Source: DAOTYX01 sp034434635
Lineage (GTDB): Bacteria; Chloroflexota; Anaerolineae; B4-G1; DUEL01
Length of the DNA stretch: 7,900 bases
Direction of reading: 5' to 3'
Assembly (NCBI GenBank): GCA_034434635.1
Contig: DAOTYX010000096.1
Location: forward strand, 1 to 7,900
A program made the translations under genes and the position numbers. The notes below the pieces were generated by a model. That model ran no database searches, had not been told where the DNA came from, and worked only from the letters and a program-made list of their open reading frames with translations. The number at the start of each line of letters is the position of its first letter. The stretch's first letter is position 1. Positions 1 through 7,019 of the stretch are shown in pieces.

Positions 1-14
1 AGCACGCGGATCAT
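1..14 (-). CDS. 5' end of an unidentified gene (partial, runs off the window)
   Basis: The minus strand carries an ATG at 14-12 followed by codons for Ile, Arg and Val before the window ends. What marks it as a real start is a very good Shine-Dalgarno sequence (AGGGAGGA, minus strand of 18-25) just upstream, and its position about 100 bp after the stop of the codirectional penicillin-binding protein gene. Only four codons are visible, so nothing can be said about the product. It may be cotranscribed with the cell-envelope genes upstream, but that is inference. Confidence 0.6.
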
Positions 15-17
15 CCG

Positions 18-25
18 TCCTCCCT
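18..25 (-). promoter_or_regulatory. Ribosome binding site of the partial gene at the left edge
   Basis: The minus strand reads AGGGAGGA, containing the GGAGG core at 23-19, with 4 nt between the core and the ATG at 14. It is the strongest Shine-Dalgarno match in the window and is the main support for a gene beginning at 14. Confidence 0.6.
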
Positions 26-31
26 GTTTCG

Positions 32-59
32 GCCACGAATTGCACGAATGACACGAAGG
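32..59. repeat. CACGAAT-unit intergenic repeat, copy at left edge
   Basis: Three imperfect units of 9-10 bp follow each other: CCACGAATT, GCACGAATG and ACACGAAGG. The same unit family makes up the inverted repeat at 7821-7888 at the other end of the window, where the first ten bases (GCCACGAATT) are identical. GGCC at 31-34 and 58-61 could close a weak hairpin. The run lies between a stop codon and the next ribosome binding site and is not coding. Function is unknown. Confidence 0.65.
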
Positions 60-94
60 CCTGGCTGCCACCCTCACGAAGTGGTGAATGAGAA

Positions 95-112
95 AGTCGG
101 CGGATTCAGCAG
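95..112. repeat. Short copy of the CGGCGGATT repeat
   Basis: AGTCGGCGGATTCAGCAG here matches 16 of 18 bases at 7732-7749, in the leader of the response regulator gene. It ends 5 bp before the stop codon of the penicillin-binding protein gene at 118-120. It appears to be a fragment of the same intergenic repeat family that forms the hairpin at 7746-7787. Confidence 0.5.
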
Positions 113-117
113 GGCCA

Positions 118-2283
118 TCAGGGGCTGACCTCCGGCGTCGGCGTGGGGGTCCCCAGGAGTTCGGGGGGCAGCGGGGTGAGCGCCAGACCGTAGTAGGCCT
201 CGACGACCTGGCGGGCCATCGGGGCGGCCACTGAAGAGCCCTCGCCCGCGTTCTCCACCATCACCGCGAAGGCGATCTCTGGGTCGTCCGCGGGAGCGTA
301 ACCGGCGAACCAGGAGTGGGGGAGGGAGGTCGCGCCGGGGGCCTGCGCCGTGCCGGTCTTGCCGGCCACCGGTATGGACATGCCGATGAAGCGGTAGGTG
401 GCCGTGCCGATAGAGGCAGTGGTCACCCCGGCCAATGCACGACGGATCACCTCCAGGTGCTCGGCAGAGACGGGCAGAGCACCCACAGCCTCGGGCTGGG
501 TGACCACCTCCGGGTAAGCCTCGCCAGCGGCGGCGATGCGCTCGACAACATAGGGGCGGTATAGGGTGCCGCCGTTGGCGACCGCAGCCATCATGCGCGC
601 GATCTGCAGCGGAGTGACCAGCAGGTATCCCTGGCCGATGGCCAGATTCACCGAGTCACCCACCCACCAGTTCTCGCCGACCGCCGATTGCTTCCAGGCC
701 GGGTCGGGCACCAGGCCGGCGGCCTCGGGCAGTTCCCGCAGGCCTGTCGGCGCCCCCAGGCCGAAAGCGCGGGCGAAGGTGGGCAGGATGTTCGGGTCTA
801 TGCTGTCCAACGCCTGGCCCACCGCGTAGAAGGTGACATCACAGGAGGCGGTCAGAGCGTTCTCCAGGGTGATGTCGCCATGGCCCGCCGCGCGCCAGCA
901 GGTCATGCGGTAAGAAGGGCCCAGCCCTTCCCAGTAACCAGGGCACCAGAAGTGGGTCTGCGCCGTCATCCCACCCGCCTCCAGCGCCGCGGAGATGGTC
1001 ACCACTTTGAAGACCGAGCCACAGGGATAGGTGCCCTGCACGGCGCGGTTGAACAGCGGATGCCGGGGATCGGCCAGAACCGCGTTGCGCTGCGCCTCGC
1101 CTACGGGGCCGATGAAGATGTTGGGGTCGAAGGCCGGACCGCTGGCCAGGGCGAGCACCGCGCCGGTGTGCACATCCAGGACAACGATCGCCCCCCGACG
1201 GTCCCCCAGGATCTCCTGCACCTGTCGCTGGAAGCCGCGGTTGAAGGTCGTGGTGATGGCCCGTCCGGGCACCGGGTCTCGCCTGGCGAGAGTGGCCAGG
1301 GTCTGACCGGTGGGGCTGAGCAGGTAGAGCGTGCCGCCGTGCCGGCCGGCCAGATAGGGTTCGCCCCACTGCTCCAGCCCGGCCACCCCCACCGATTCAT
1401 CGCCACGATAGCCCTGAGCGCGGTACTCCGCCAGTTCCTCTGCCGGGATCGGCGCCACCCAACCCACCAGATGCGGGGCAACCATACCACCAGCATAGGT
1501 GCGACCCTCTTTGTCATGGGCCTCGATGCCCGGGGTATTCGTCAACAACGCGGCGTTGGCCACCGCCACTTCGGCGGGGATGTCGGCGACCGCGGTCCAC
1601 CACTCCGCAGGCCGGCCCGCGTAACGACGGCGCACCTGGTCCGGCGAGAGGCCGGTCACCTGGCTCAACACCGCCAGCACCGTCTGCTCGTCCTGGATGC
1701 GGCCAGGCACGACGCCCACAGTGACGATGGTGCCCTCAGAGGCCAGCGCCAGGCCGTTGTGGTCGTAGATGTTGGCCCGCGCCGGGATGGAGTATTCCAT
1801 GAAGAGATAATTGGCCTCTCCCAGTCCCGGCCAGATCAGGTCACCCGACCCCTCTACTGCCCAGCGATCCCCCTGAAGGGAGAGGGACATCACCGTCTCG
1901 GTGACCAGCCGGCCCACGAGGGCCGTATCCCAGGTGAGACGGTAGGTGGCCTGGGCGCGGTCCCCCTGTTGGAGCACCGCCAGCAGGTCCGTGGTGACGG
2001 TGAGCACCGTGGCGGCGTCCAGATTGCTCCGACAGCGGGCGGCGAAGTCGTCGGCGCTCATCGTGGCGCGGCTGGCGGGAGAGAGCAGGTTGTACATGGT
2101 GGCGTAGTCCCGCGTGGGCCAGGCAGCCAGAAATGCGGCCGCCGTCGCCTCGGGAGTGTCCAGCGCGGGGGTCGGGGCGAGGGTGGGCGCGGGGGTATTC
2201 GGCGGGGAGTTGTCAGAGGGTGACCCCCGGCAGGCGGCAAGAAGCACCATTATGAGCAGGCCGATGATGATGGACTTTCTCAT
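118..2283 (-). CDS. Class B penicillin-binding protein (transpeptidase), lipoprotein-anchored, with NTF2-like N-terminal domain
   Basis: The 721-residue product is a D,D-transpeptidase that would cross-link peptidoglycan on the outer face of the membrane. It starts with a basic n-region, a hydrophobic stretch and a lipobox (LAAC, Cys18), so it is predicted to be lipid-anchored rather than held by an uncleaved membrane helix. A Pro/Thr-rich linker (about 25-44) leads to an NTF2-like, MecA_N-type domain (about 43-150). The dimerisation region (about 160-330) includes IPARANIYDHNG and GLEQWGEPYL. The transpeptidase domain (about 360-695) has all three motifs: SVFK with catalytic Ser423 and Lys426, SCD at 480-482 in place of the classical SxN, and KTGT at 642-645. 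The domain order resembles MecA and Bacillus PbpC. The tail is again Thr/Pro-rich. The ATG at 2283 places the signal peptide exactly, but no clear Shine-Dalgarno precedes it. It lies 111 bp downstream of the Lnt-like gene, whose product could acylate it. The family call is firm; the exact PBP subclass is not. Confidence 0.95.
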   Translation of the reverse strand: MRKSIIIGLLIMVLLAACRGSPSDNSPPNTPAPTLAPTPALDTPEATAAAFLAAWPTRDYATMYNLLSPASRATMSADDFAARCRSNLDAATVLTVTTDLLAVLQQGDRAQATYRLTWDTALVGRLVTETVMSLSLQGDRWAVEGSGDLIWPGLGEANYLFMEYSIPARANIYDHNGLALASEGTIVTVGVVPGRIQDEQTVLAVLSQVTGLSPDQVRRRYAGRPAEWWTAVADIPAEVAVANAALLTNTPGIEAHDKEGRTYAGGMVAPHLVGWVAPIPAEELAEYRAQGYRGDESVGVAGLEQWGEPYLAGRHGGTLYLLSPTGQTLATLARRDPVPGRAITTTFNRGFQRQVQEILGDRRGAIVVLDVHTGAVLALASGPAFDPNIFIGPVGEAQRNAVLADPRHPLFNRAVQGTYPCGSVFKVVTISAALEAGGMTAQTHFWCPGYWEGLGPSYRMTCWRAAGHGDITLENALTASCDVTFYAVGQALDSIDPNILPTFARAFGLGAPTGLRELPEAAGLVPDPAWKQSAVGENWWVGDSVNLAIGQGYLLVTPLQIARMMAAVANGGTLYRPYVVERIAAAGEAYPEVVTQPEAVGALPVSAEHLEVIRRALAGVTTASIGTATYRFIGMSIPVAGKTGTAQAPGATSLPHSWFAGYAPADDPEIAFAVMVENAGEGSSVAAPMARQVVEAYYGLALTPLPPELLGTPTPTPEVSP

Positions 2284-2289
2284 GAGGCG

Positions 2290-2295
2290 ATTATC
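2290..2295 (-). promoter_or_regulatory. Possible -10 element for leaderless expression of the PBP gene
   Basis: The minus strand reads GATAAT, a 5 of 6 match to TATAAT, ending 6 nt before the PBP ATG at 2283. A start site at the usual distance would fall at or next to the ATG, giving a leaderless mRNA, which would fit the missing Shine-Dalgarno. No convincing -35 hexamer is seen: TCCACA, 19 nt upstream, is a poor match. Such a hexamer can occur by chance, so this is weak. Confidence 0.2.
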
Positions 2296-2394
2296 CGGCG
2301 GTTTCCCTGCAGAGTGTGGACAGAGCAGCAGGGCTGTTTTTGCCGCCGAGAGCGCTGGTCATTGACTTCGGGCCCAGGTGTCTCGATGACATCG

Positions 2395-3879
2395 TCAGAG
2401 CGATATGTCTTGCTTGCGCTTTGCTCTTGCTTTTGTCACGGGATCATAGACGATGAAGAAGACCATCCCGGCCAGGGCGATCCAACCGGTCCAATCGCCC
2501 CAACGGACGGCGAGCGAATCGCCGCTGCCGAGCGGCACATCGGCGATGACAACCTGGCCGCTGGAGTCGCCGCCGGGGGTGATCGCTGCGGCGATGATCC
2601 GTCCGTAGGGGTCAATGATGACCGAGTCGTTGCCGCTGTTATCGGCTTTGACCATGCTGACGCGGTTCTCGATGGCCCGGAAGACCAGGTGGGTGTAGTG
2701 CTTGGTGGCGATGGCGGGCCAGTCGTGCGAAGGGACAAGGATCAGTTGCGCGCCGTTGCGGGCGACCCTGCGCGTCGTGTTGGTAAAGTCCAGGTCGTAG
2801 CAGATGATGGTGCCGATCCGGCCCAACGGCGTCTCGTACACCGGATAGGTGCCACGTGTCATGCTGGTCTCTCCGGCGAAGACAACCGGGTGGTCTTTGC
2901 CATAGACACCCAGAAATTGACCATCGGGGGCCAGGACGGTGGTCTCATTGCGCCAAAGCCTTTCGGTGACTTCAACGGCGTAGCCCAGGTTCAGATAGGC
3001 GCCCGTCTCGGCGGCCAGTTGGCGGAAGGCAGCGGTGTTCGTGACCTGCGGATCGCCCTGGATGGCGACTTCGGGCCAGACGACGATTTGCGCGCCCTCT
3101 TGCGCGGCCTGGCGGGTGAGTTCGGTGAATCGGTCTACGCCGCTCCAGGGCACGCCTGCGTCATAGTGCAGCGCAGCGGCGCCGACTGTCGGCGTGGTTG
3201 GCATACGGAAGAGGGCCAGGCTGAGGCCGGTCCAGACGACCAGCGCGGCCAGCATGCCCACGACCCAGCGGCGCACGGATCGCGCGGCCAGGGGCGGTGT
3301 CTCTGCGTCCAGTTGCCAGCGCCGGTCGAAGAAGTACAACGCGCTCAACCCTAACCCATAGTTGACGGCCATGATGAGCAGACCCAGGCCGAAGATGCTG
3401 AACACGCTCACCGGCTGGATCAGCCAGGGTTGGCTGTAGAGCGTGTTGGCGACGAAGCCCCAGGTGCCCATGATGGGGATGAAGCCGCGAATCATCTCAA
3501 AACCGACCCAGTTCAAAGCGCCATAAGCGACAAACCAACGGTAACCGGTGCGCTCGTGGAAGGCGCGCACGCCGCTATCGGCAAGATAACTGATGAGAGC
3601 AATGAGCAGTGGAAGCCAGGTCATGTAGAGACCGCTGCCGGCGAAGATGGGGGTCAGGTAGCCGCCCAGCCAGCCGCCGACGGTGATGGCCGAGGCCAGG
3701 CTGGAGAATTTGCCCGGTAAGATGCGGAATTGGGCAATCATCATCGGTACAAAGCCAATCCAGATGAGAAACCAGAGATTGTAGGGCGGAAAGGAGAGGG
3801 TCAGCAGGATGGCGCTGACCACCGCAAGGAGGACGCCGATCCCCATGCGGATCCAGAAAGATTTGCGATATTGTGACAT
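2395..3879 (-). CDS. lnt: Apolipoprotein N-acyltransferase-like membrane protein (nitrilase superfamily)
   Basis: The 494-residue protein has the Lnt architecture. An N-terminal block of membrane helices (hydrophobic stretches near 12-30, 35-52, 60-80, 83-100, 155-184 and 205-224) is followed by a carbon-nitrogen hydrolase domain (about 230-450) and a last membrane helix (about 462-479) with a basic tail. The catalytic Glu-Lys-Cys triad is visible as Glu270 in VVWPE, Lys328 in YGKDH and Cys360 in IICYD. Lnt transfers an acyl chain from phospholipid to the N-terminal cysteine of lipoproteins. The length is close to E. coli Lnt (about 510). Two differences from the proteobacterial enzyme are Asp after CY where E. 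coli has Glu, and FAGE where the family usually has PFGE. The substrate could therefore differ, and a membrane-bound amidase of the same superfamily is the alternative. A Shine-Dalgarno (GAGGA) fixes the ATG at 3879. The downstream gene encodes a lipoprotein PBP. Confidence 0.82.
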   Translation of the reverse strand: MSQYRKSFWIRMGIGVLLAVVSAILLTLSFPPYNLWFLIWIGFVPMMIAQFRILPGKFSSLASAITVGGWLGGYLTPIFAGSGLYMTWLPLLIALISYLADSGVRAFHERTGYRWFVAYGALNWVGFEMIRGFIPIMGTWGFVANTLYSQPWLIQPVSVFSIFGLGLLIMAVNYGLGLSALYFFDRRWQLDAETPPLAARSVRRWVVGMLAALVVWTGLSLALFRMPTTPTVGAAALHYDAGVPWSGVDRFTELTRQAAQEGAQIVVWPEVAIQGDPQVTNTAAFRQLAAETGAYLNLGYAVEVTERLWRNETTVLAPDGQFLGVYGKDHPVVFAGETSMTRGTYPVYETPLGRIGTIICYDLDFTNTTRRVARNGAQLILVPSHDWPAIATKHYTHLVFRAIENRVSMVKADNSGNDSVIIDPYGRIIAAAITPGGDSSGQVVIADVPLGSGDSLAVRWGDWTGWIALAGMVFFIVYDPVTKARAKRKQDISL

Positions 3880-3883
3880 TTCT

Positions 3884-3888
3884 TCCTC
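3884..3888 (-). promoter_or_regulatory. Ribosome binding site of the Lnt-like gene
   Basis: The minus strand reads GAGGA with a 4 nt gap to the ATG at 3879. It lies between the start codon and the boundary of the palindromic element at 3896, so the gene keeps its own ribosome binding site despite the repeat directly upstream. Confidence 0.55.
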
Positions 3889-3895
3889 AGAATTT

Positions 3896-4015
3896 GTAAC
3901 TGCTCACCCTCCCGAAGGTATGGGCGCAATTTGCAGCCCGAATCGCACTTCACTGACCACTCCGATTCGTTGCTCGGTAACTTCCGAACCTGCAGGAGGG
4001 TGAGCTGAGCAGTTA
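3896..4015. repeat. Palindromic, MITE-like intergenic element with about 25 bp terminal inverted repeats
   Basis: The outer ends are TAACTGCTCA (3897-3906) and its exact complement TGAGCAGTTA (4006-4015). Reading inwards, the left arm continues CCCTCC and then GAAGGT; the complement of the right arm continues, after an extra GCTCA that duplicates the preceding five bases, with CCCTCC and GCAGGT. Ignoring that 5 nt bulge, 21 of 23 positions match. Inside, CGAATCG (3939-3945) and CGATTCG (3963-3969) form a perfect 7 bp stem with a 17 nt loop, and TCGG/CCGA (3974-3977, 3984-3987) could form a small second one. No open reading frame fits and no target-site duplication is apparent in the flanks. 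The left 34 bp recur at 7687-7720. It lies in the 5' region of the Lnt-like gene, so it may be transcribed as a folded leader. A mobile miniature element, a regulatory RNA structure or a recombined pair of simple repeats are all possible. Confidence 0.7.
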
Positions 4016-4079
4016 TCTGTGTTCAGCGCCATCGGGCGCGGAAGGATCATGCCGGATTTGGCCTGAGCCGCCCTGTTGA

Positions 4080-4757
4080 TTATACCACGGAAGGGGCGAA
4101 ATCGCGCGAAGAGAAGATGGCACAGCGCTGGCCCAGATGGGCCTGACAGAGTGCGGGAAGGTCAGAGGTGGGTTGCAGCGCCCACTCCCGTAACGCATGC
4201 GCCACGTGACAGAGGGGAAAGCCGGCTACGTTGGCGTAACACCCTTCCCAGGAGGCCACCGGGCGAAAGGTCGGGTCTTGGATAGCATAGGCGCCAGCCT
4301 TGTCGAACGGGTCCCCGCTGGCGATGTAGGCGTCCATCTCGGCCCGGCTGTAGCGGCGCATGCGCACCGCTGTATCCACGGTCAGGACAACCTCTCGCCC
4401 TTCACCGACCACCGCGAGGCCGCTGGTGACGACATGGGTGCGGCCGCACAACCGTTCCAGCATCTCCTGCGCCTGGGACACGCTGGTCGGCTTGCCCAGC
4501 GCCTCGCCGTCCAGCGCAACAACCGTGTCACAACCCACAACCACCGCCTGCGGGTAGCGGCTGTTCACCACGCGCGCCTTCGCCAGGGCCAGGCGGGCGG
4601 CCAGGGCGGTGGGAGACTCGCCGGGGAGCGGCGTCTCATCCACATCGGCGGGGATCGCCTGGAAGGGGAGTCCCAGCAGCGTGATGAGTTCCCGGCGCCG
4701 CTGAGAGGAGGAGGCAAGAAGGAGCAAGGGGGGATCGGGGCAGGTATCCGCCCTCAT
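4080..4757 (-). CDS. maf: Maf-family nucleoside triphosphate pyrophosphatase
   Basis: The 225-residue protein hydrolyses nucleoside triphosphates to monophosphates, a house-cleaning activity, and Maf proteins are also linked to septation arrest. The family landmarks are in order: ASSSQRRREL at 15-24 (substrate loop), GCDTVV at 75-80 with the catalytic Asp77, GKP at 88-90, GRTH at 105-108, SGDPFDKAGAYAIQ at 147-160 and NVAGFPL near 176-182. DKAGAYAIQ fits the YhdE/Maf branch (dTTP and UTP pyrophosphatases) better than the YceF branch. About 35 residues after the usual end of the family (about 190) look like a lineage-specific tail. Its ATG overlaps the helicase stop as ATGA, so it is probably translationally coupled to pcrA; GGGGAAAG lies 8 nt upstream as a plausible ribosome binding site. 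Confidence 0.93.
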   Translation of the reverse strand: MRADTCPDPPLLLLASSSQRRRELITLLGLPFQAIPADVDETPLPGESPTALAARLALAKARVVNSRYPQAVVVGCDTVVALDGEALGKPTSVSQAQEMLERLCGRTHVVTSGLAVVGEGREVVLTVDTAVRMRRYSRAEMDAYIASGDPFDKAGAYAIQDPTFRPVASWEGCYANVAGFPLCHVAHALREWALQPTSDLPALCQAHLGQRCAIFSSRDFAPSVV

Positions 4758-6985
4758 CGGACCCGCTTTCCCCGTTGTGCTCCCTTTGTGTCCGACTCCT
4801 CGCTGGCCTGCAGGTAACTGGCCAGCACCCGCTTCACCCCGGCCCTCGTGAAAGCCACGACCACCTGCTCGTCATTCCGATCGGGATGGCTCTCCACGAC
4901 AATGCCGGGGCCGAAGGAGGGGTGCGTCACCGACTGGCCGCGCTGAAAACGAGGAGCCGGCGGGCTGGGTGGGGCCGCACGCGGCGAGTCCCAGGCGGCA
5001 ACCCTGGACCCCGCCTGCAGGCGCCTGTGGCCGACAACGACCGCGCCGTCCCCCTCGATCAGTTCGAGGGGAATGTCCTCCAGAAAGCGACTGGGGGTGC
5101 TGGGTTCGTACTCCCCGTAGCGGCTACGGCGGGAGGCGTGAGTGAGGTACAGCCGCTCCTTCGCCCGCGTCACCCCCACGTACATCAGCCGACGCTCCTC
5201 GGCCAGCGCCTCGGGGTCATCCAGCGAGCGGACATGCGGCAGCAGACCCTCCTCCAACCCGACGATGAAGACGACAGGAAACTCCAACCCCTTGGCGCTG
5301 TGCAGGGTGAGCAGCGTCGGGGCATCCACCGCCTCCTCGGTCAGGTTGTCCACGTCGGAGACCAGGGCCACATCGGCCAGGAAGTCGCTGAGCGTCGCGC
5401 CAGCATACTCCGCCGCGACGGCGCGCAGTTCCAGCACGTTCTCCCACCGCTCCTCTCCCTCCTGCGAGCCATCCCGCAGGTAGGCCTCGTAGCCCGTGTC
5501 GGTCAGCACCCGCTCCAGCAACTGGGCGGGGGTCACCTCCTCGTGCAGTGCCACCCAACCCGCGACCATATTGTGGAACGCCGTCACCGCCCGGATGGCG
5601 CGCTCGCTCAGGGGAGGGGAGTCTGCCGAACGAGCGGGGCTGTGAGGAGATCGAGCCGCTGCGGCTTCCACGATCTGCCAGACGGAAACGCCGTGGGCGC
5701 GGGCAGTGTCCTCCAGGACCTCGACGGTCTGGGCGCCGATGCCGCGCGGCGGGAGATTGATCACCCGCACCAGGCTGGCGGAGTCGGAGGGGTTCTGCGC
5801 CAGGCGCAGGAAGGCGATCAGGTCCTTGATCTCGCGGCGGGCGTAGAACCGCGTGGCTCCTACCAGACGATAGGGCAGCCCCGCCTGCAGGAAGGCTTCC
5901 TCGAGAGCACGGGACTGGGCGTTGGTGCGGTACATCACCGCGCAGTCACCCAGGCGGGCCTTTCGCGCCGCCTTCAGTTCGACGATCCTCTCGACCACCC
6001 AGTCCGCTTCTTCTTCCGCGTCGTAGGCCTCGTGGATGACCGCCTTCAGCCCTTGCCCTCGCTCGGTGAAGAGTTGCTTCTCCGTGCGGTCGCGGTTGTG
6101 GCGGATGATCGCCTGCGCCGTGTCCAGGATGTTCTGCGTGGAGCGGTAGTTCTGCTCCAGCAGACAGGTCATCAGGTCCGGGTAGTCCTGACGGAGCCGG
6201 GCGATGTTGCGGTAGTCCGCGCCGCGCCAGCGGTAGATGGACTGGTCCTCATCGGCCACCACGAAGAGGTTGCGATGACGGGCGGTGAGGGCGCGCAGCA
6301 GCAGGTACTGGGCCATGTTGGTGTCCTGGAACTCGTCCACCAGGGTGTGCAGGTACCGCTCCTGGTAGCGGGCGGCCACTTCCGGATGCTCCTGGAACAG
6401 CCGCACCGTCTCCACCAACAGGTCGTCGAAGTCAAGGCCGTTGTTGGCACGCAACTGCTGCTGATAGGGCTCGTAGATGCGGCGGACGATCTCGCCGAAG
6501 TAAGTAGAGGGCTGGTAGGACTCGGGGGGGATAAGTTCGTTCTTGGCGCGGGAGATGGCAGAGTGCACTGCCGAGGGAGAGAAACGTCGGTCGTCAATGT
6601 TCTGCTCGCGCATCAGCCGCCGCACCAGTGTCACCTGGTCATCGGCATCGAAGATGACGTAGTCGCGGGAGAGGCCAATGGTCTCCGCCTCGCGCCGCAG
6701 GATACGGGCGCAGGTGGCGTGGAAGGTACCCAGGGTGAGTTCAGCAGCACGGGCGTGGCCCAGCAGGTTTTCCAGACGGGTGCGCATCTCCCGCGCCGCC
6801 TTGTTGGTGAAGGTGACGGCGCAGACGCGCCAGGGGGGAACCTGTCGCTCCTGCACCAGCCAGGCCACGCGATGGGTCAGGACGCGGGTCTTGCCCGAAC
6901 CGGGGCCGGCCAGTACCAGGAGCGGGCCGTCAGAGGCGGTGACAGCCTTCTTCTGTTGAGGATTGAGGGGAGCCAGTAGATCCAT
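4754..6985 (-). CDS. pcrA: ATP-dependent 3'-5' DNA helicase, PcrA/UvrD family
   Basis: The 743-residue superfamily 1A helicase acts in nucleotide excision repair, in removal of RecA filaments and in resolving replication-transcription conflicts. Motifs run in the correct order: Q motif LNPQQKKAV (7-15), Walker A AGPGSGKT (26-33), Ia TFTNKAAREM (58-67), Walker B VDEFQDTN (216-223), III DQSIYRWRGA (247-256), NYRS (279-282), V TLHSAKGLEF (560-569) and VI YVGVTRAKERLYL (602-614). After a proline-rich linker (about 668-680), a C-terminal Tudor-like domain is suggested by VTHPSFGPGIVV (686-697); in PcrA/UvrD this domain binds RNA polymerase. The length is normal for the family. A short Ala/Ser/Pro-rich stretch (about 441-459) lies in the 2B region. 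GGAAAG 6 nt upstream supports the ATG at 6985. It follows the response regulator by 34 bp and overlaps maf by 4 bp, so the three are probably cotranscribed. PcrA versus UvrD naming cannot be settled from motifs alone. Confidence 0.97.
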   Translation of the reverse strand: MDLLAPLNPQQKKAVTASDGPLLVLAGPGSGKTRVLTHRVAWLVQERQVPPWRVCAVTFTNKAAREMRTRLENLLGHARAAELTLGTFHATCARILRREAETIGLSRDYVIFDADDQVTLVRRLMREQNIDDRRFSPSAVHSAISRAKNELIPPESYQPSTYFGEIVRRIYEPYQQQLRANNGLDFDDLLVETVRLFQEHPEVAARYQERYLHTLVDEFQDTNMAQYLLLRALTARHRNLFVVADEDQSIYRWRGADYRNIARLRQDYPDLMTCLLEQNYRSTQNILDTAQAIIRHNRDRTEKQLFTERGQGLKAVIHEAYDAEEEADWVVERIVELKAARKARLGDCAVMYRTNAQSRALEEAFLQAGLPYRLVGATRFYARREIKDLIAFLRLAQNPSDSASLVRVINLPPRGIGAQTVEVLEDTARAHGVSVWQIVEAAAARSPHSPARSADSPPLSERAIRAVTAFHNMVAGWVALHEEVTPAQLLERVLTDTGYEAYLRDGSQEGEERWENVLELRAVAAEYAGATLSDFLADVALVSDVDNLTEEAVDAPTLLTLHSAKGLEFPVVFIVGLEEGLLPHVRSLDDPEALAEERRLMYVGVTRAKERLYLTHASRRSRYGEYEPSTPSRFLEDIPLELIEGDGAVVVGHRRLQAGSRVAAWDSPRAAPPSPPAPRFQRGQSVTHPSFGPGIVVESHPDRNDEQVVVAFTRAGVKRVLASYLQASEESDTKGAQRGKRVR

Positions 6986-7019
6986 TCGTCGCTTTCCGCT
7001 CTGTCGTCGGGGCCGGGCA

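Noticed and set aside
688..2223. Plus-strand open frame of 511 codons opposite the PBP gene
   Set aside because: Antisense shadow in high-GC DNA; composition is Arg/Gly/His-rich and without motifs.
2326..2342. Plus-strand CAGC-AGG-GCTG followed by five T, resembling a terminator
   Set aside because: The stem is only 4 bp and it would terminate plus-strand transcription, for which there is no gene. On the minus strand it has no T-tract.
2384..2394. CGATG-A-CATCG palindrome at the end of the Lnt-like gene
   Set aside because: Arms of 5 bp around a single base cannot form a normal hairpin and occur often by chance; no second copy in the window.
2314..3354. Plus-strand open frame of 346 codons opposite the Lnt-like gene
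   Set aside because: Antisense shadow; Asp/Gly-rich low-complexity product and no domain, against a clear nitrilase-type gene on the other strand.
4026..4039. GCGCC-ATCG-GGCGC hairpin after the maf stop
   Set aside because: A 5 bp stem without a following T-tract on the minus strand does not make a credible intrinsic terminator.
5609..5665. Ser/Pro/Ala-rich stretch in the helicase 2B region as a possible insertion or tandem repeat
   Set aside because: It is short, stays in frame and shows no direct repeat at DNA level; loops in this region vary in length among PcrA/UvrD proteins.
4775..6979. Plus-strand open frame of 734 codons opposite the helicase
   Set aside because: It is a shadow of the GC-rich pcrA gene on the other strand. 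The product is rich in Arg, Gly, Val and His with no recognisable domain, while the minus strand has all helicase motifs.
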